NCBI RefSeq assembly: GCF_000499845.2
Contig: NC_023758.2
Coordinates: 39,202,108-39,266,107 of the forward strand
Length of the DNA: 64,000 nucleotides
Reading direction: 5' to 3'
Source of the DNA: Phaseolus vulgaris
Taxonomy: Eukaryota > Streptophyta > Magnoliopsida > Fabales > Fabaceae
Both the position numbers and the translations under genes were made by a program. Of this stretch, positions 24,946 through 37,800 are shown one piece after another (position 1 is the stretch's first letter; every line of letters starts with the position of its first letter). The notes beneath the pieces were generated by a model. It searched no databases, had not been told where the DNA came from, and worked only from the letters and a program-made list of their open reading frames with translations.

Positions 24946-25828
24946 CTTTGAATTCATTTCTTAATAATAAAAAATTATAAAATATTCGAAAGTTTTGTAT
25001 GGAAATGGGGTGTGTCTGGTTTATGAATAATGGACCACGTTTGAAGCCAATCATGTAGCCTATGCGATTTTATATTGATTTGACGTAAAAATTTAAAATT
25101 CATGCGTTGGAAACTCAATTCAAACACACGTGTTGTTTCCATAACTGCTAATTTCATATTTAATTTTGACAGAGATACCAAGTAATTACTACATTTATCT
25201 TTTTAAAACCAAATAGTGCGAATTCATGTGCTAATGGGTTATTTTAGAAGCTGAAGTATTTTTTCGTTGGAATTAACAATGTAAAACTCTTATTTTGAAT
25301 ATTTTTTCAATATAATTACATATTTGACCTAAATTTGAAATCCTTACTTAAACTCACACAAGTTCATTTATATCCAGATGATAATTTGAGTTAATATACG
25401 TAAAAACCAACAAAATGTGAAGGACAATAACTTTATATTTTTTTTATTCTTAAAAGTAATTATATATTCATTTAAAAAAAAGTGATTAACATTATTAGAT
25501 TAAATTTTTTTATTGTATAGCCTTTATGCAGTAAAAAGATTTATTAATATTTGGTAGTTTCTGTCTATATTGTTTATAAAATTTAATATCATGACATCTC
25601 TTACATTAATTATTTATAGACTAAAGTACCTGTTTAAAAGAGAGAAGTTATACGGGTAAATATTTATCACGGAGAAGAGATTTTTAACTACTCATTCAGG
25701 TTGACTTTCAATTACAATTGTTGACCTAATTGTGTGTAATTTTTTTAAAAAAAATACTCGTTTTTTAAGCTTTACCCTAAACATAAATTATTTCATAGTT
25801 CCAAAACCACTCCAACAATATATATAAA
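24946..25828. other. Gene-free AT-rich interval
   Basis: Apart from weak ORFs (for example 24975-25181 on the minus strand) nothing is recognised. Mostly A/T runs. Confidence 0.45.
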
Positions 25829-26089
25829 GTCCACTTTGTAATATGGTATCAGAGTCATTTAAAACTTATCCTAGTGAGTGTTTGTTGGGCCTATCATGTC
25901 ACCCGCTATCGGACCACCCATAATATGTTGTCTAACGCACGAGCTGTCATTCTCGACATGAGAGGGTGTGTTGGAGATCCCACATAGACTAGAGATGAGA
26001 ATATTTCATTATATATGAGTGGCTACAAACCTCACTCCATGAGCTAGTTTTATGGAGTTGAATTAGGGCTTAAAGTCCACTTTGTAATA
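25829..26089 (+). mobile_element. TRIM (short non-coding LTR element), 5' LTR truncated
   Basis: The order is: end of a 5' LTR (aaagtccactttgtaata), a PBS TGGTATCAGAGTC (25844-25856) matching initiator-tRNA-Met usage, about 110 bp of non-coding interior, a purine-rich tract (catgagaggg), and a 3' LTR at 25969-26089. The 3' LTR begins TGTTGGAGATCC and ends in the same 'aaagtccactttgtaata'. An LTR of 121 bp with an interior of about 125 bp and no ORF is the definition of a TRIM. Confidence 0.75.
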
Positions 26090-26137
26090 TATATCAATAA
26101 AAAATTAAATAAATATGAATCACTTCAGGGGTAGTCT

Positions 26138-26848
26138 TGATGGAAGAGGCCCCAATACCCAAAAGAGCGTCTAAGAGACACAAGAAGCGTCTAGGCCACA
26201 CAAGAAGCGTCTAGGCCACACAAGGAACGTCTAGGCCACACAAGAAGCGTCTAGGCCACACAAGGAGCGTCTAAGAGAGTTGACATCCAAGAAGGGTGAC
26301 GTCTAAGAAGGCCCAACAAGTGTAGCTTAGTCTTATTTGTGGTGTAAATAGAATAGCCTTATGAACCTTTGTTTAAATTCTGCAAATTAGGATTAAGGAG
26401 GAGTTAACCTAGATTAGCTACGGTTTCTAGAAGCTCTCCACTAATCTAGGACGTCCATGTGCAAGTTAGGAGGCCATGTGCACCCATGTGCCATGTGCTC
26501 CATGTGCTACTCTTTTGCATTTCATTTGGCTTGCATTTGCTCATCATTTAGGGCATCATTTCAGGTCCTCCTTAGCCTATAAAAGGAGGAGCCAACCTCA
26601 TGTATTTCAAGATTGAATAGAGTATTGTTATGCTGCCAAATTTGAGCCATACACTACTCTTTGCCTAGCATCTAGGTTTTAATCTTCACTTCATTACCTT
26701 CAAAGGGGCTGGCCGAACCTCCCCAATTCCCCACTCTCATGCACCTTCAAGGCACCCATACTTCCTAGGAAGGCCTTGCTCATCTCCTCCACAAGCTTCC
26801 GCAATTTCATCACCAAAACGCAAAGAAGAGCTCAAAGGAATGCCATCA
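26138..26848 (+). mobile_element. Solo LTR with exact 5-bp target duplication
   Basis: It begins TGATGG, ends CCATCA and is flanked by AGTCT on both sides (26133-26137 and 26849-26853). Length is 711 bp. It belongs to the same family as the LTR at 389-1000, sharing termini, TATA-region layout (TATAAAAGGAGG at about 26578-26589) and the downstream 'catgtatttcaagatt'. No internal retroelement sequence is attached, so it is a solo LTR produced by LTR-LTR recombination. Confidence 0.88.
26165..26278 (+). repeat. 20-bp tandem repeat inside the solo LTR
   Basis: The unit is AGCGTCTAGGCCACACAAGA, in about 5.5 copies starting at 26165, 26185, 26205, 26225, 26245 and 26265. The first and last units are diverged ('taagaga'). 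There are no unique spacers, so it is not CRISPR-like. The repeat is not seen in the sister LTR at 389-1000. Confidence 0.9.
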
Positions 26849-27677
26849 AGTCTAACCCTTATACAGAACAATAACACATCCCCTGAGAACAAAACAAAAA
26901 CTAAAGACACCTAACAACGACGAGGTACACAAGAACCAACATTCAACCAAACAACTAGAGAAAAACCAATAGTAAAAAACAACACTAAATCATATACATG
27001 CAAACCAGATGATCAATGCACTAGTTAGAATAAGAAAAACAAGCTGAAGGTACCTTGGAGGCGACCCAAGACCAAGCCTTTAGTTGAATAAGAGCAAACA
27101 CTTCTAAAACAACATCCACTACCCCTCCGTTAAAAATTACCTTATTCCTGAGTTTCCAAATCTCACTTGCTACAACGATCCAAATTGTCCCCCAAACCGC
27201 ATTAATAGATTCAGATGCATTACACACTCCTAAACTGTAGGAAATGAAAACAAGGATCAAAATGGTCCACGGACACCAAACCTAACCAAGCGTAGCACTG
27301 ACTCCAGGCAAGCCAAACTAGCCTACACTTGAAAAAAATGGCGGTTAGACACCTCTTCCACCCCGCACATAATGCATATACTACTCTCGAACTATACCCC
27401 TCTCCTTACCAAATTATCCTTGGTGGCTAACTTATTTTCCAACACCCTCTAAGCAGTGACATGGGCCGATGACAAAGCCTTAGTCCTCCAAAACTTTACA
27501 TACACGACATTGTTCCCCCCTTCTGGCTTGCCCCTTAAGAAAACATAAGCATAATTAACTGAGTAAAAAAAGAAAACTTACCGTCCTTCCAGACTCATCT
27601 ATCATCCAAATCCAACCTCAGACCTTGAAGCTTATGAAGAAGTTGATTCTCCAAAGTCTTTTCCCACTCAAACACTA

Positions 27678-27681
27678 TATA

Positions 27682-27739
<58 letters not shown>

Positions 27740-27741
27740 TA
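27678..27741. repeat. (AT)n-(AAT)n microsatellite
   Basis: A run of ATATATATATAT passes into about 16 AAT units. It is a likely polymorphic locus. Confidence 0.9.
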
Positions 27742-27799
27742 TTTGAATATAATAAAAGTCATTTATGAAATATTCATTGGAAATCAATAAAAAAGGAAG

Positions 27800-28300
27800 T
27801 GGGTGGGATCCAACACACCCCCTCTCACACTGAGACTACCAAATCATGTGTGAGATTAAATATTTTTGGGTGGTTCGATAACGACCCGATAGTGGTGACC
27901 TAATAAACCTCACAAACTCTCGTTAGGATAGACTTTAAATGACTCTAATATCATATTAAGAAGTCGACTTTGAGCCTAACTCAACTTTATAAAACCGGCT
28001 TATAGGTAAGGTTTACACTCACTTATGTATTATAAAATATTCTTATATCTAGTCGATGTGGGATCTCCAACACACACCCCTCACGCCGAGGCTCACCAAC
28101 TTGTGTGTTGAACTGTATATTTATGGATAATTCAATAGCAGCCAAATAGCGGATGACCTGAATAAGTCTAACAAATTCTCGTTATGGTAAACTTTAAATT
28201 GACTGATATCATATTAACAAATGAACTTTAAACTTAACTCAATCTCATAGAACTGATTTTATAAGGTTGAGTTAAACTTAAATTGCATTTCTTAATATAT
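27800..28300 (-). mobile_element. Tandem TRIM array (LTR-interior-LTR-interior-partial LTR)
   Basis: On the minus strand, an LTR end with degenerate PBS (ATATGATATCAG, about 28213-28202) is followed by an interior. Next comes LTR 28072-27954 (starts TGTTGGAGATCCCACATCGA), a second PBS-like ATATGATATTAGAGTC, a second interior, and the start of a third LTR (TGTTGGATCCCACCC, 27815-27801) that is then cut off. Both interiors carry the same blocks (AACGAGA.TTTGT, the GGTCAccgCTAT region, GTGAGgGGGTGTG). It is the same family as 25829-26089. Confidence 0.7.
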
Positions 28301-29768
28301 ATTATATATATTATGAAAACAATATATTTTGTGAACAATTTAATGTTCTATGAGAAAATTCTTCAGACCAACTATTGTTTTTACCAATTATAGTAATATA
28401 CAAGATCGAGTTGAAGAGAGTAGAGGGAAATAAAAAAAAATATGAGCATTGATTAAATTTGAAATTTTTGATGTTCACATATCGATGCTTTATATTATTA
28501 ACCTTTAGCATTGCATTTGAGTGCAGAGCGTGGGCATGAGCTGGGTGTAATGGTATGTCAAATACTAAACTTGTTGATGCCCCCAGGAATAACAAATAAT
28601 GGTGTTGGCATCGTTTTCTGGATCACTCTAATTAATTGTCTTATTGCTTATTTCATAGCACATGGGATGTTCAATATCATTGTGCATCCAGTTTTTCTGA
28701 CACAAAATATCTATAAATTAATCTAAATACCCATCCTCATCAATCACTTTTACGGCTCAAATAAGCCCGTTAATTTAAACATGCTTAAAAATGATAATTT
28801 AGTAACATTCCACAACTTCTGGTGAATTACAATTTCAAATTCATCCACTAAGTTTAAATTTAATTAATAGATTCATTTATATATTATAAAATGTATATAA
28901 TTCGATAATAATTTGATAGTATGACTCAATAAATTCAACAAATTTTAATTATAATAAAATTTAAATAATTTTAATATCATATTAAAATATAAATTTTAAA
29001 TCTAATTTAATTTTATAAAATTTATTTATTATAAAGTAAAATTTACCATTATTTTATTTATATACTATGAAATTTGATAATGATCTAATAAGTCGCAAAC
29101 CTGACCATAATAAATTTTAAATAACTTTGATATGATATTAAAAAGAAGAATTTAAATCTAATTCAAACTTATAAAATCGATAAAAATTGAGATGATAACT
29201 AAGGTTAATGTTATTAATTCAGTTGCAAAACAATCACTCTAAATAAAAGTATATGATGAAACTATTAAAAACATTGGCAACGTGAGTTCACCAAACTTTC
29301 TCAATCTTTCAATATGTTTCATTAGAACGTGAGAGAGGGACTGTTTAATAGGAGTTTTTTTTTTTTTATTGAAGAACACTCGATCGTAATAGTTATACCC
29401 TTTTTCTAGTTATCCAAATTCTCTAGAGTGAAAGAATATATATTGTAGAGAACATAAAGTTTGTATGTATAATTGTTGATTAGAAAGTTAATTATTGAAG
29501 ATTGTAGTTGTTTGGTATTATTTTAGAAATGTAATGAAATTGAAGTGAGTTTATGAAAAAGAAAATATGGGCTGATCCCTTACCTGCATGGATTGGGCTG
29601 GTGCACTATTATCCATTGACAATGTTTGTCTCCCAAGCTAAACCATACCTTAGCTAAAAGATTCATCCCTAGTGCGTTACATATATATGTGGGATCTTTC
29701 TACAACATATATTAAGGAAATTCATCATCAAACGAGGTAAGACTTCCGAGTATAAAATAAAGTAAAAT
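28301..29768. other. Gene-free interval with probable decayed TRIM sequence
   Basis: Between about 28850 and 29190 two AT-decayed copies of the TRIM pattern can be traced (ataattcgataataatttgatag.., ..aattttaatatcatattaaaa..). The rest shows no gene. A small + ORF at 28511-28726 lacks support. Confidence 0.4.
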
Positions 29769-30201
29769 CACAAGAAAATAATTAATTTTAAAAATAAAAA
29801 ATAATTAATTATTATATTGATTAAGTTAGATATTATTTTATAAACTAAAAGTAATTATTAATGTTTAAAGTAATTTCTATCATTAATAAAAAATTATAAA
29901 TTAGTTTTTAAATTGATATCTAACATTAACTATCAATGTTTGCTTATAAAAAAGTACTATCAAGAATTTTAGATTTAAAATTATTTTTTAGATGAATTAA
30001 TTTATAATTTAAAGTAGCTAGTAACTAAAATCTTGGTAGTCAATGATAATGATAGATACATGTAAATTTTTATTAATAATATAAATTAATTTAGATATTA
30101 ATAATTTTTTAATTTATAAAATAGTATCTAACTTAGTTAATATGGTAACTAATTATTTGTTGTACATAAGATTAGTTGTTATTTAATAATTTTTTTGTTA
30201 T
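29769..30201. mobile_element. Degenerate CACTA-type MITE copy
   Basis: It starts CACAAGAAAATAATTAATTT and ends AATAATTTTTTTGTTA. The two arms share reverse-complementary blocks ('aaaattggtag..', 'tagatattattttataaa..') with each other and with the cleaner family members at 41022-41400 and 62637-63027. Ends are eroded. Confidence 0.5.
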
Positions 30202-31379
30202 GTCATTTTCAACCAAAAAATTTAAGATTTAGTTTTTTTTATCGCACTTTAAGATTTAGTATCTATGATTCTTTTTTTTCTTATATGATGTTTTTTTATT
30301 TCTACTTAATGTGAAACTTTTAAGTGATACTTTAATTCCTAACAATCTCTCATCTCCTCTAGTGTGAGTTGAGTTTTATCACAAATTTCTACCCATTTAT
30401 CACAAGACACTCCCCCACCTTAATATCCGATAAATAATATATATAGAAAAAAATGAATAAATCCAAGTATTCACAATTATTTTTAAAAAGAAACATGTCA
30501 AGTGATACTCTCACCTAAAAATATTTTAGGAAGAGATTTTTCATTATTTACATTAATTCTTCAAGTGGTTTAATAAATAATATGACGTTTAACTTTTAAT
30601 GTTGATCGTCTTACCAAGATACAAAAGTTTGTTTACACTAAGACCACTAAGACCAGTCATTTTAAGAAGAAAACTTTTAAGTTTAATTTAATCTTGTAAG
30701 ATTAGTTCATAAAGTAAAATTTGTACTCTAATTATATATTATTAAATGTATATATCAGTAATCGATGAGAAATCTCCTAATACTCGATATTTATATCTGT
30801 AGTCGATGTAATACTCGATATTATTGGTCGAACCAATACACTATTTAGGATAAGCACATTTGAAAGTAATTTCCATGGAAAGTACGTGAAAGGATGATGG
30901 AAGCAGTTTGAACAGGTTGTAAAGTTTGTAGACCATCAATATTGTGTATGCGCATTGACCAGCGAATGCAGAAAGGGTTGTTCTTGGTTTCTGATGACCC
31001 TCCATGCTTACATATCCCACCATTTGTGATTGACAAGACCCCATTTATCAACATCAATTGTCTTCTACTTCCTTTTCCTCTTTTCAAAATTGGCCTTACA
31101 TTACGAGTGGACATTCAAGCTCTATGTATGACCATAGCACAACATATTTCATGGTTTACGGGGAATGTATCCTTTGTCGGCAACGCCACACTTTCTTTTT
31201 CTTCGCACCTTTAAGGATCACAGAACTATATTCTGCTGTATCTTATCGTCGATGCACCAACCATAAAGAACCACACAATCTACCAGTACCACCCACTTCA
31301 CTACGTATTACCAACCAACTTTTTTATTATTTTTACCATTCAATAGTCATCTATGATGTTATCTATTAAGAATGGACCT
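30202..31379. other. Gene-free interval
   Basis: At about 30660-30830 a decayed TRIM-like LTR may be present on the minus strand (..tcataaagtaaaatttgtact.., ..cgatgagaaatctcctaa..). At 30840-31370 the composition is more balanced and several ORFs overlap on both strands, but none shows a recognisable domain. Confidence 0.35.
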
Positions 31380-31747
31380 TGTACAACCGGATGGTCGGGA
31401 AGCCGACTAGCCGATAAGGTTAACCGTCAAATATGTAATTAGACGAGAATAAACCAGGTTAAACGCAAAACATGATTATGGTCCAATTGGGTCTTCAATT
31501 GGACTTAAAAGTAGGTTCATAGCAGTCAGAGTTCATCCATAACAGTATAAATAGAGGAGGAGACATAACACTCGAGGTAACTATTCACTCTCTACTCTTC
31601 TGATACTTAACTCTCGAACTGACTTGATTGTCGAAGTGTCTTCGCAGACACACCCCAATCGTGTTCGGATTAGAACCCAATCGAGAGACCGGAGAGAAGA
31701 AGACTGTAACGTAGGAACATAACTAGCTTGATCATTTTTACATCAAC
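31380..31747 (+). mobile_element. Probable solo LTR or LTR fragment (gypsy-like)
   Basis: It starts TGTACAACCGGATGG and has a TATA box 'cagtataaatagaggaggag' (about 31541-31560), then 'ctctactcttctgatact' and the U5-like 'gacttgattgtcgaagtgtcttcgcag', and ends near TTTTTACATCA. GC content exceeds the surroundings. This layout is that of plant LTRs. The boundaries are approximate and I see no target duplication. Confidence 0.55.
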
Positions 31748-34700
31748 CAATGTGAAATGGCAGTGATGTTTAACTGTTAGATTGAATCTGAATATCAAAT
31801 ATAATCCAAACTCTACTTACTATCATGTTTATGGGTATCAAAGAATCTAAGAATCTCATTAATAAATTTGGCTAAATCAATTCAAAGACAATAGAATCAT
31901 ATTAATGTTAATAATAATATGAGATATGTCCCTTGCAATGATAAACCAACTTGTACAATTAACTAATTGCATAATATCAAAATAAAATAATTTTGTCCTT
32001 TCTTATTTTATGCTGAGAATTAGAAACTAATTTAATTAAAAGACTGATATGATGACTCAATAAATAATTTTCATGGATATTATTAGTTGTGACATTATGT
32101 ATGTGACAATTTTGCACAGCTAAGATTTTGCTAATAATATAGGACAGGATCAGGAATCAGAGTCCTGAAGAATCTAATGAGATTTTATGAATTTTCTGAT
32201 TATTTGTTGGAATCACTAGTTTGGGCATAGTCCTGTATATATCCACCTTTGCTTAAGTTTTCTGGATATGTTTGATTTGATCGGAATCTGTTATACTCAG
32301 AGGTTAATTTCAGGACTATAAATGAATATTTGAAAAATCGTTTTAAAATACATTTTTAATGCATTTTGGATTTAACATCTTTTGCATTCATGAAAAATAA
32401 TAGATTCCCCCAAAACAAACACCCACACACATAGTTAGAGGTGATGTTTACTGTTTATCATTCAAAATTTGGGTGTTTCTTCCAGTACCCCGATAAAGCT
32501 TTTTTCACCCCATCAAATAATTAAAAAGACTAAAATACCCCCATTTAATCTGGTCTCATTTACAAAGCTCTTTCCAAAATGCATTTAAAAAATTCATTCT
32601 GCAAAACACATTCCGAAAATCTTTTCTTGAAAATGTTTTCTGAATTTTTTTTAGAAGAAGTTTTTCAAAATACAGTTATAAATTTCAGAAAAAGGCTCTC
32701 TGGGATGAATCCGAAAAAGCTAATTCGAAAATTATTTAAAAAAAAGGAGTAAAATTGTATTTTCAGACATTGATTTTTCGAAGTGCAAAAAGAAACACCT
32801 TCCAAATTTTTGTATGAACTTGTAAAGGCCCACCAGGTCGTGAGTCCTCTTAGGCCCAATCTGTCAAAATTATATATATATATATATATATATATTATAT
32901 GATATAATATAGGAAATTAAATGCATTACAATCAATACATTGTAATGGTGTCATTGAATAAAATAAATAGATGATATAATATTTGTAGATAACTATTGTA
33001 ATTCATTTAAGGATGGATATTTTTCTTATCATTTAAACACCTTTGTATAGACTTGCATGCCTTAACTTTGAACAAATTTCACTCTAAAAAAATTGGATTT
33101 GGGGAAAACTTTTTTTAGTAATGTAATATTATTCTATTAATTTTTAAATATTAAAAAATACATTTAATATTTTGATAACATAAAGAGTCAATGTAACAAA
33201 GTAATTATAAAGATTATTGGTTTTTATATTGGATTTTGGTTATGATGTAGAAATTCTTTTTTTAAAGGTACGCTGAATGTTGTAACTTTTGTTTTAGCTA
33301 GACCTTTTGATCTTTGTCTATCATATAACACTAATTTTAAGATAGATTTTTTTACAAGAGTTGGAGCATCTTTAAACACTTTAATTTATTTATTTTTTAA
33401 ATAGAAACAAGAGTGGAGAGTTCTTCTGTTTGCTACCATATGAAGCATTTAAAAAGTTGAGAACTTCATTATTTTTCAAAGTAATCTTTATCCATGATGA
33501 AATTTACAACACAAAAATTTTATGTTGACCTTAAAATTATAGAATTGATCATTTTAGTTGCTGACCTTTTATGTAACGAGTTTAGGATTTATGTAATAGA
33601 CACATTCCTAATTTGTGTTATATTAACAATTAATTAAGGTATTCACATTCTTTACAAAGATTATTTACAATGTTGCTTGTAAATTAGAGGCCTAATTATA
33701 TGTATGTACCATGTGTAATACTTGAGTAATGATATTTTGCGTAGATAGAAAAATATCAAATTTTAAATATATTAAAGTATTATTTACTTTTAATTCTTAA
33801 ACATTAAAAAAATAAAATTCTTGACAGCTAAGTTTTGATTCTCTAATATTAAAAAAATAATTCACATGATAAATGATTACATGTTATCAGTAGTGCATGA
33901 AGAAGAAATTTCGTGTTTACGTCTCTTTTTTCCCATATTTTAAAGTGACATATTATTCATTTTGATCATGGACATATTTTAGATTTATTTTAACACAATA
34001 TTCGCCTTAGGTATTTTAAATCACATGTTGAAACTTAAAATGGTACCGAACTAATTACTTGACAATAGTACCAAAATAATAATAGCTGCTTAATGGAACC
34101 AAACTAATCATTACAAAGTTAGAAAAATATGATCTTGAAAGATAAATCAATGCAAAGAGAAAATTCACGATAAATGTTTATATTTCTCATTTAGCATTAA
34201 CTTCTACCAATACTAAAATACCAGTTAAATTTTAAAGAAACCATTTTCATTTTCCATTACTATTAACGAAAATCAAAGTCTTATTTTTAATTAATTTTTT
34301 ATTATTTATACCCTTATCTTTCCCTTTGTTTTTAATTATAATATACATGTAGATTTATTATAATATTTTTTATTATTTATACCCTTATCTTTTAATTATA
34401 ATATACATGTATATTTATTATAATGTATAAATGGAAACAGTAAATAAAAAATCTTATAAATAATTTTATTAAAGTGATTAGCGGGTTACTAAGCTATTCT
34501 TTTTTATAGAGTGCTTAAATACGATTATGTCCTCCATCAGAAATTGAAAAAACTTAATACTAAAATATTTAACCAATATAACTGGAATGATTAGGCGTGA
34601 AAAGCCAAAATCTTCGAGAAATAAATCTGCAAACTGGGACATTCACAAATGCTGCAATTCCAATACCAGAAGCATGAAAGGAAAGTGTAAAAAATTCATA

Positions 34701-34872
34701 CATAAACTGGAATCTGGAGAAAGCATGATGACAAATCCCATATGGGGGTCCGTTTGTGTTATTCAAAGAATTAGGACTTGGAAAAAAGAGATCTGTATAT
34801 AAATATCAACTGAAAATTGACGAGCTCTGCAATATTTTCACTGCAAAACTTCTGCAAAATATTGAAACTCTT
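31748..34872. other. Gene-free AT-rich interval
   Basis: It contains a (ta)n microsatellite at about 32871-32895 and a tandem duplication at 34295-34424. The right end probably includes the 3' untranslated region of the NDB gene. No ORF with recognisable similarity. Confidence 0.45.
34295..34424. repeat. Tandem duplication of about 60-70 bp
   Basis: 'tttttattatttatacccttatctt' followed by 'aattataatatacatgta.atttattataat' occurs twice (about 34295-34364 and 34366-34424). The first copy holds an extra 'ccctttgttttt'. Confidence 0.8.
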
Positions 34873-37800
34873 TCAGATTTGACTTGAATCCCTCCCAAAA
34901 ATAAAGCGTCTTGTCCAGTCTGTTACTACTAACGCCCTTGTGCGCCAACTTACTTGCTTGCTGTTCAAAACATTGGATGAAGCTTTAGTAACTTTATAAT
35001 CAGAATGCATTATGAGTCTTTCTGGTTTTAATTTTTAAGAATATAATATGATATTAAGCAAAAGGAAAACTCAGTACCTTGCATAGACAGAATACCACAG
35101 CCATTGAGAGCTGTGTCCAATTGAAACCCAATCGCCAGGAAGTTGTGCAGCGGTTTGTTCTCCTCCTAGAGGAGCGAATTGACCTAAATGCTTGTACCTT
35201 GAGGAACAATCAACCACGTAGTAATGAGGAAAACATTGACCAACCAATGAAAAACCTTGAATCACATTCATCATGTCAAGGTAGAGAGCCCATAAAACTA
35301 AAGCTATTAAATAATATGATCATGTTACCTAAAGGGTTTGAAGCGATGGCGTCCTTCTTCCCTGAACCTGATAGGACCCTCTGGATTTTTCTCACACTCT
35401 TCCATCCGATTAAAGCACTGGGCCAGGTAGATGCCTTGCTGAGATGCAACCTGATATGCGGTTTAAGAAACCTGAAGTCACATCACTAAAGAAACAAAAG
35501 CAGAAAATAGAATACAACTTGCAGATAACATGACATGCACCTGCGCTGTAGCAGGAAGAAATTTCATCTGAGAATCCACTTTAGAGAGTACGGTTTTGAG
35601 TTCCTCGATATTCAGTTCAATAGATTCTTTTTCAACATCTCCCTTGGACTCTTTCAATAAATCAGCAAGGTCGTGCATGTGTTTACTCTTTAGATATAGC
35701 TCCACCTGAGGGTATCTCTCACAGATGTCATCCAATACCTCCTGAAATTCCTTGACAGTGAGAGTTCCTGAATTGTCCTTGTCAGCCTTCTTAAATATTG
35801 CTGCAATATCTTCCTAAAATGCCAAAACCCAAATTAATGATCAACAACAGGACAAAATATATCATTTGAAATTCCAATAGCACACATCATACGGTCCCAG
35901 ATTGTCGATATATTTAGGTTTATGCAATATGTTACTCCAATGAAAGACAATGAAGAAACTAAATAAACAAATTCAGTTGTAACGTTACAGACTTTACAGT
36001 AAACAATTCTCAGTAAGAATGGAATAGAGCTGGAGTGTTGCACATAGTTGAAAACATGCACTAGTAACAATGTCCAATATTAATTAAATAGTATAATATA
36101 CCATGACTTTTCGCTGGTTTATTGTAGCACAGTCACCAAGTGCATACACGTCGCTAGTTGATTCAACTCTCAACCACTCATCAGTAGCTATGGCCCGTCT
36201 GTTAATCTGTTCAGAATAATCAATTTCAAGTAAATAATAAATGAATGAAAAAATTATTTGGTGAAAAATAAATAAAACTAGTCGAGAAACATGATTTGGA
36301 ATATTAATCAGAACAACTAAAATGGAAACTTTCCCATGACATACCTGACCAATTTGTGACATAAAATCTTTTATAAATGGACGAGTGCCAATACCAGTTG
36401 ACCAGACAGCCATTCCATATGGAATTGTAGAAACTTCTCCTCCATTTTTCATTTCTTTAGTAGAAATTTCTTTATCGGAAACCTTCACAACCATGGATCC
36501 TGTTTTGACATCAATACCATCTCTTCGAAACTTGTCTTCAGCAAAAGCAGTGATTCTTTTGTCAAACCTATAAAAGAGCTTAAGAATGAAAATGTATATG
36601 CTCGTAGTAAGCTCGATTTTAAACAACAAAACCACCCACCCGCATATGTAAAATCCATGATTGAATCTAATACTTCCAAACTTGGGCTACTCATAAACAC
36701 AAATAAGGGACAGCAAAGCATCATTAAACAAGTTATGAATAAGGAGAAAGGTGTAATGAGAGTTTGACGCTTACATGCTCAAAATATGATCTCCAGCTTC
36801 CAGAAGCGTAATTTTAACTAAATCTTTTATCCCAGGATATAAATTGACCAAATCCTCAGTGACAAAGTCATGTAGTGAGGCTGCAAACTCAACTCCAGTT
36901 GGACCACCTCCCACAATAGCAAAGTGAAGAATTCTCTTCTTTTCTTCCTCACTTACACTTGGCAAACTTGCTCTCTCGAAGCAGTCAATAACGGTTCTTC
37001 TAATCTTCTGCGCATCTTCTACTTCCTGAACAGTATACACACATGTCCATAAGATAACAAAAAGCCACAAATGTCCTCTGCAAAAGGGATGTCCATCACC
37101 TAAGACATCATTGGATTTGCCCCCTTTTCCTCAGAACTTTCTTTTTTCCTTTTAGAAAAAAAAAAAAACTACACCAAAACACATGATAATATGATGCACA
37201 ATAATGATGTGATAAATAAAGTTACCTTCAAGAAATGACAATTCTCAGTCACTCCCGGAGTATTAAATGTGTTGACATTTGCTCCTACGCCTATGATTAG
37301 GTAGTCGTAGTCCACCACAAATTCTTCTTTCTCGTTCAAATTATTACTTATATTAGATCGACAGTATACCTTCCTGTTTGCTGCATCAATCTTAAGACAT
37401 TCTGCTTCACTGAATTGAACGTCCACCATTTTCTGCGTGGAGGATAGACAGCAATGAATTAAGCAAATTTCTATTATGGCAATCCAATTAACAGAATATG
37501 TATATTTCCTAGTGGTTAGTAGCATTTCGTTATCACAGCAATATATGCTTTATTTCACTACGCCTTGCAATCTCATAAATGTGATTCAGATAAGCCCATC
37601 CTTAAAAGAAACAGAAATTCCCTTACAATAGGAAAGGCAAACTTCGGTTACATTAGACATGATCCATTTGCTGATAAAAAAAAGACATGATCCATGACAT
37701 GAGAATAAACCTCTGTTTCACGGAAAATATAGCACAGTGGATGCATGCGCATTCCCATTTAGTTTCCATAGTGCTTATTGTACCAACCCAACAATTTATG

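Larger units (their letters stand above)
26090..27670 (-). pseudogene. LINE relic, 3' part (after reverse transcriptase), split by a solo LTR
   Basis: Minus-strand sequence 27660-27020 gives pieces of the zinc-binding RT-associated region (zf-RVT) typical of plant LINE ORF2, around SICIMCGVEEVSNRHFF. These are followed by 27260-27021, with GTIWIVVASEIWKLRNKVIF, matching the usual IWxxRNxxxF segment. Several frame breaks and stops are present. The element continues to a tail near 26090 whose sequence matches the LINE fragment at 21225-21450. It is interrupted at 26138-26848 by a solo LTR. Confidence 0.65.

Noticed and set aside
25844..25969. TRIM identified as Cassandra (5S-rRNA-bearing TRIM)
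   Set aside because: I do not see the 5S promoter-like segment in the LTR; only the general TRIM structure is supported.
26165..26278. CRISPR-like array
   Set aside because: The 20-bp units abut directly without spacers and sit inside an LTR of a plant retrotransposon.
30845..31369. Overlapping ORFs on both strands (67-103 codons)
   Set aside because: No consistent frame, no domain, no splice structure; probably chance ORFs in a more balanced patch.
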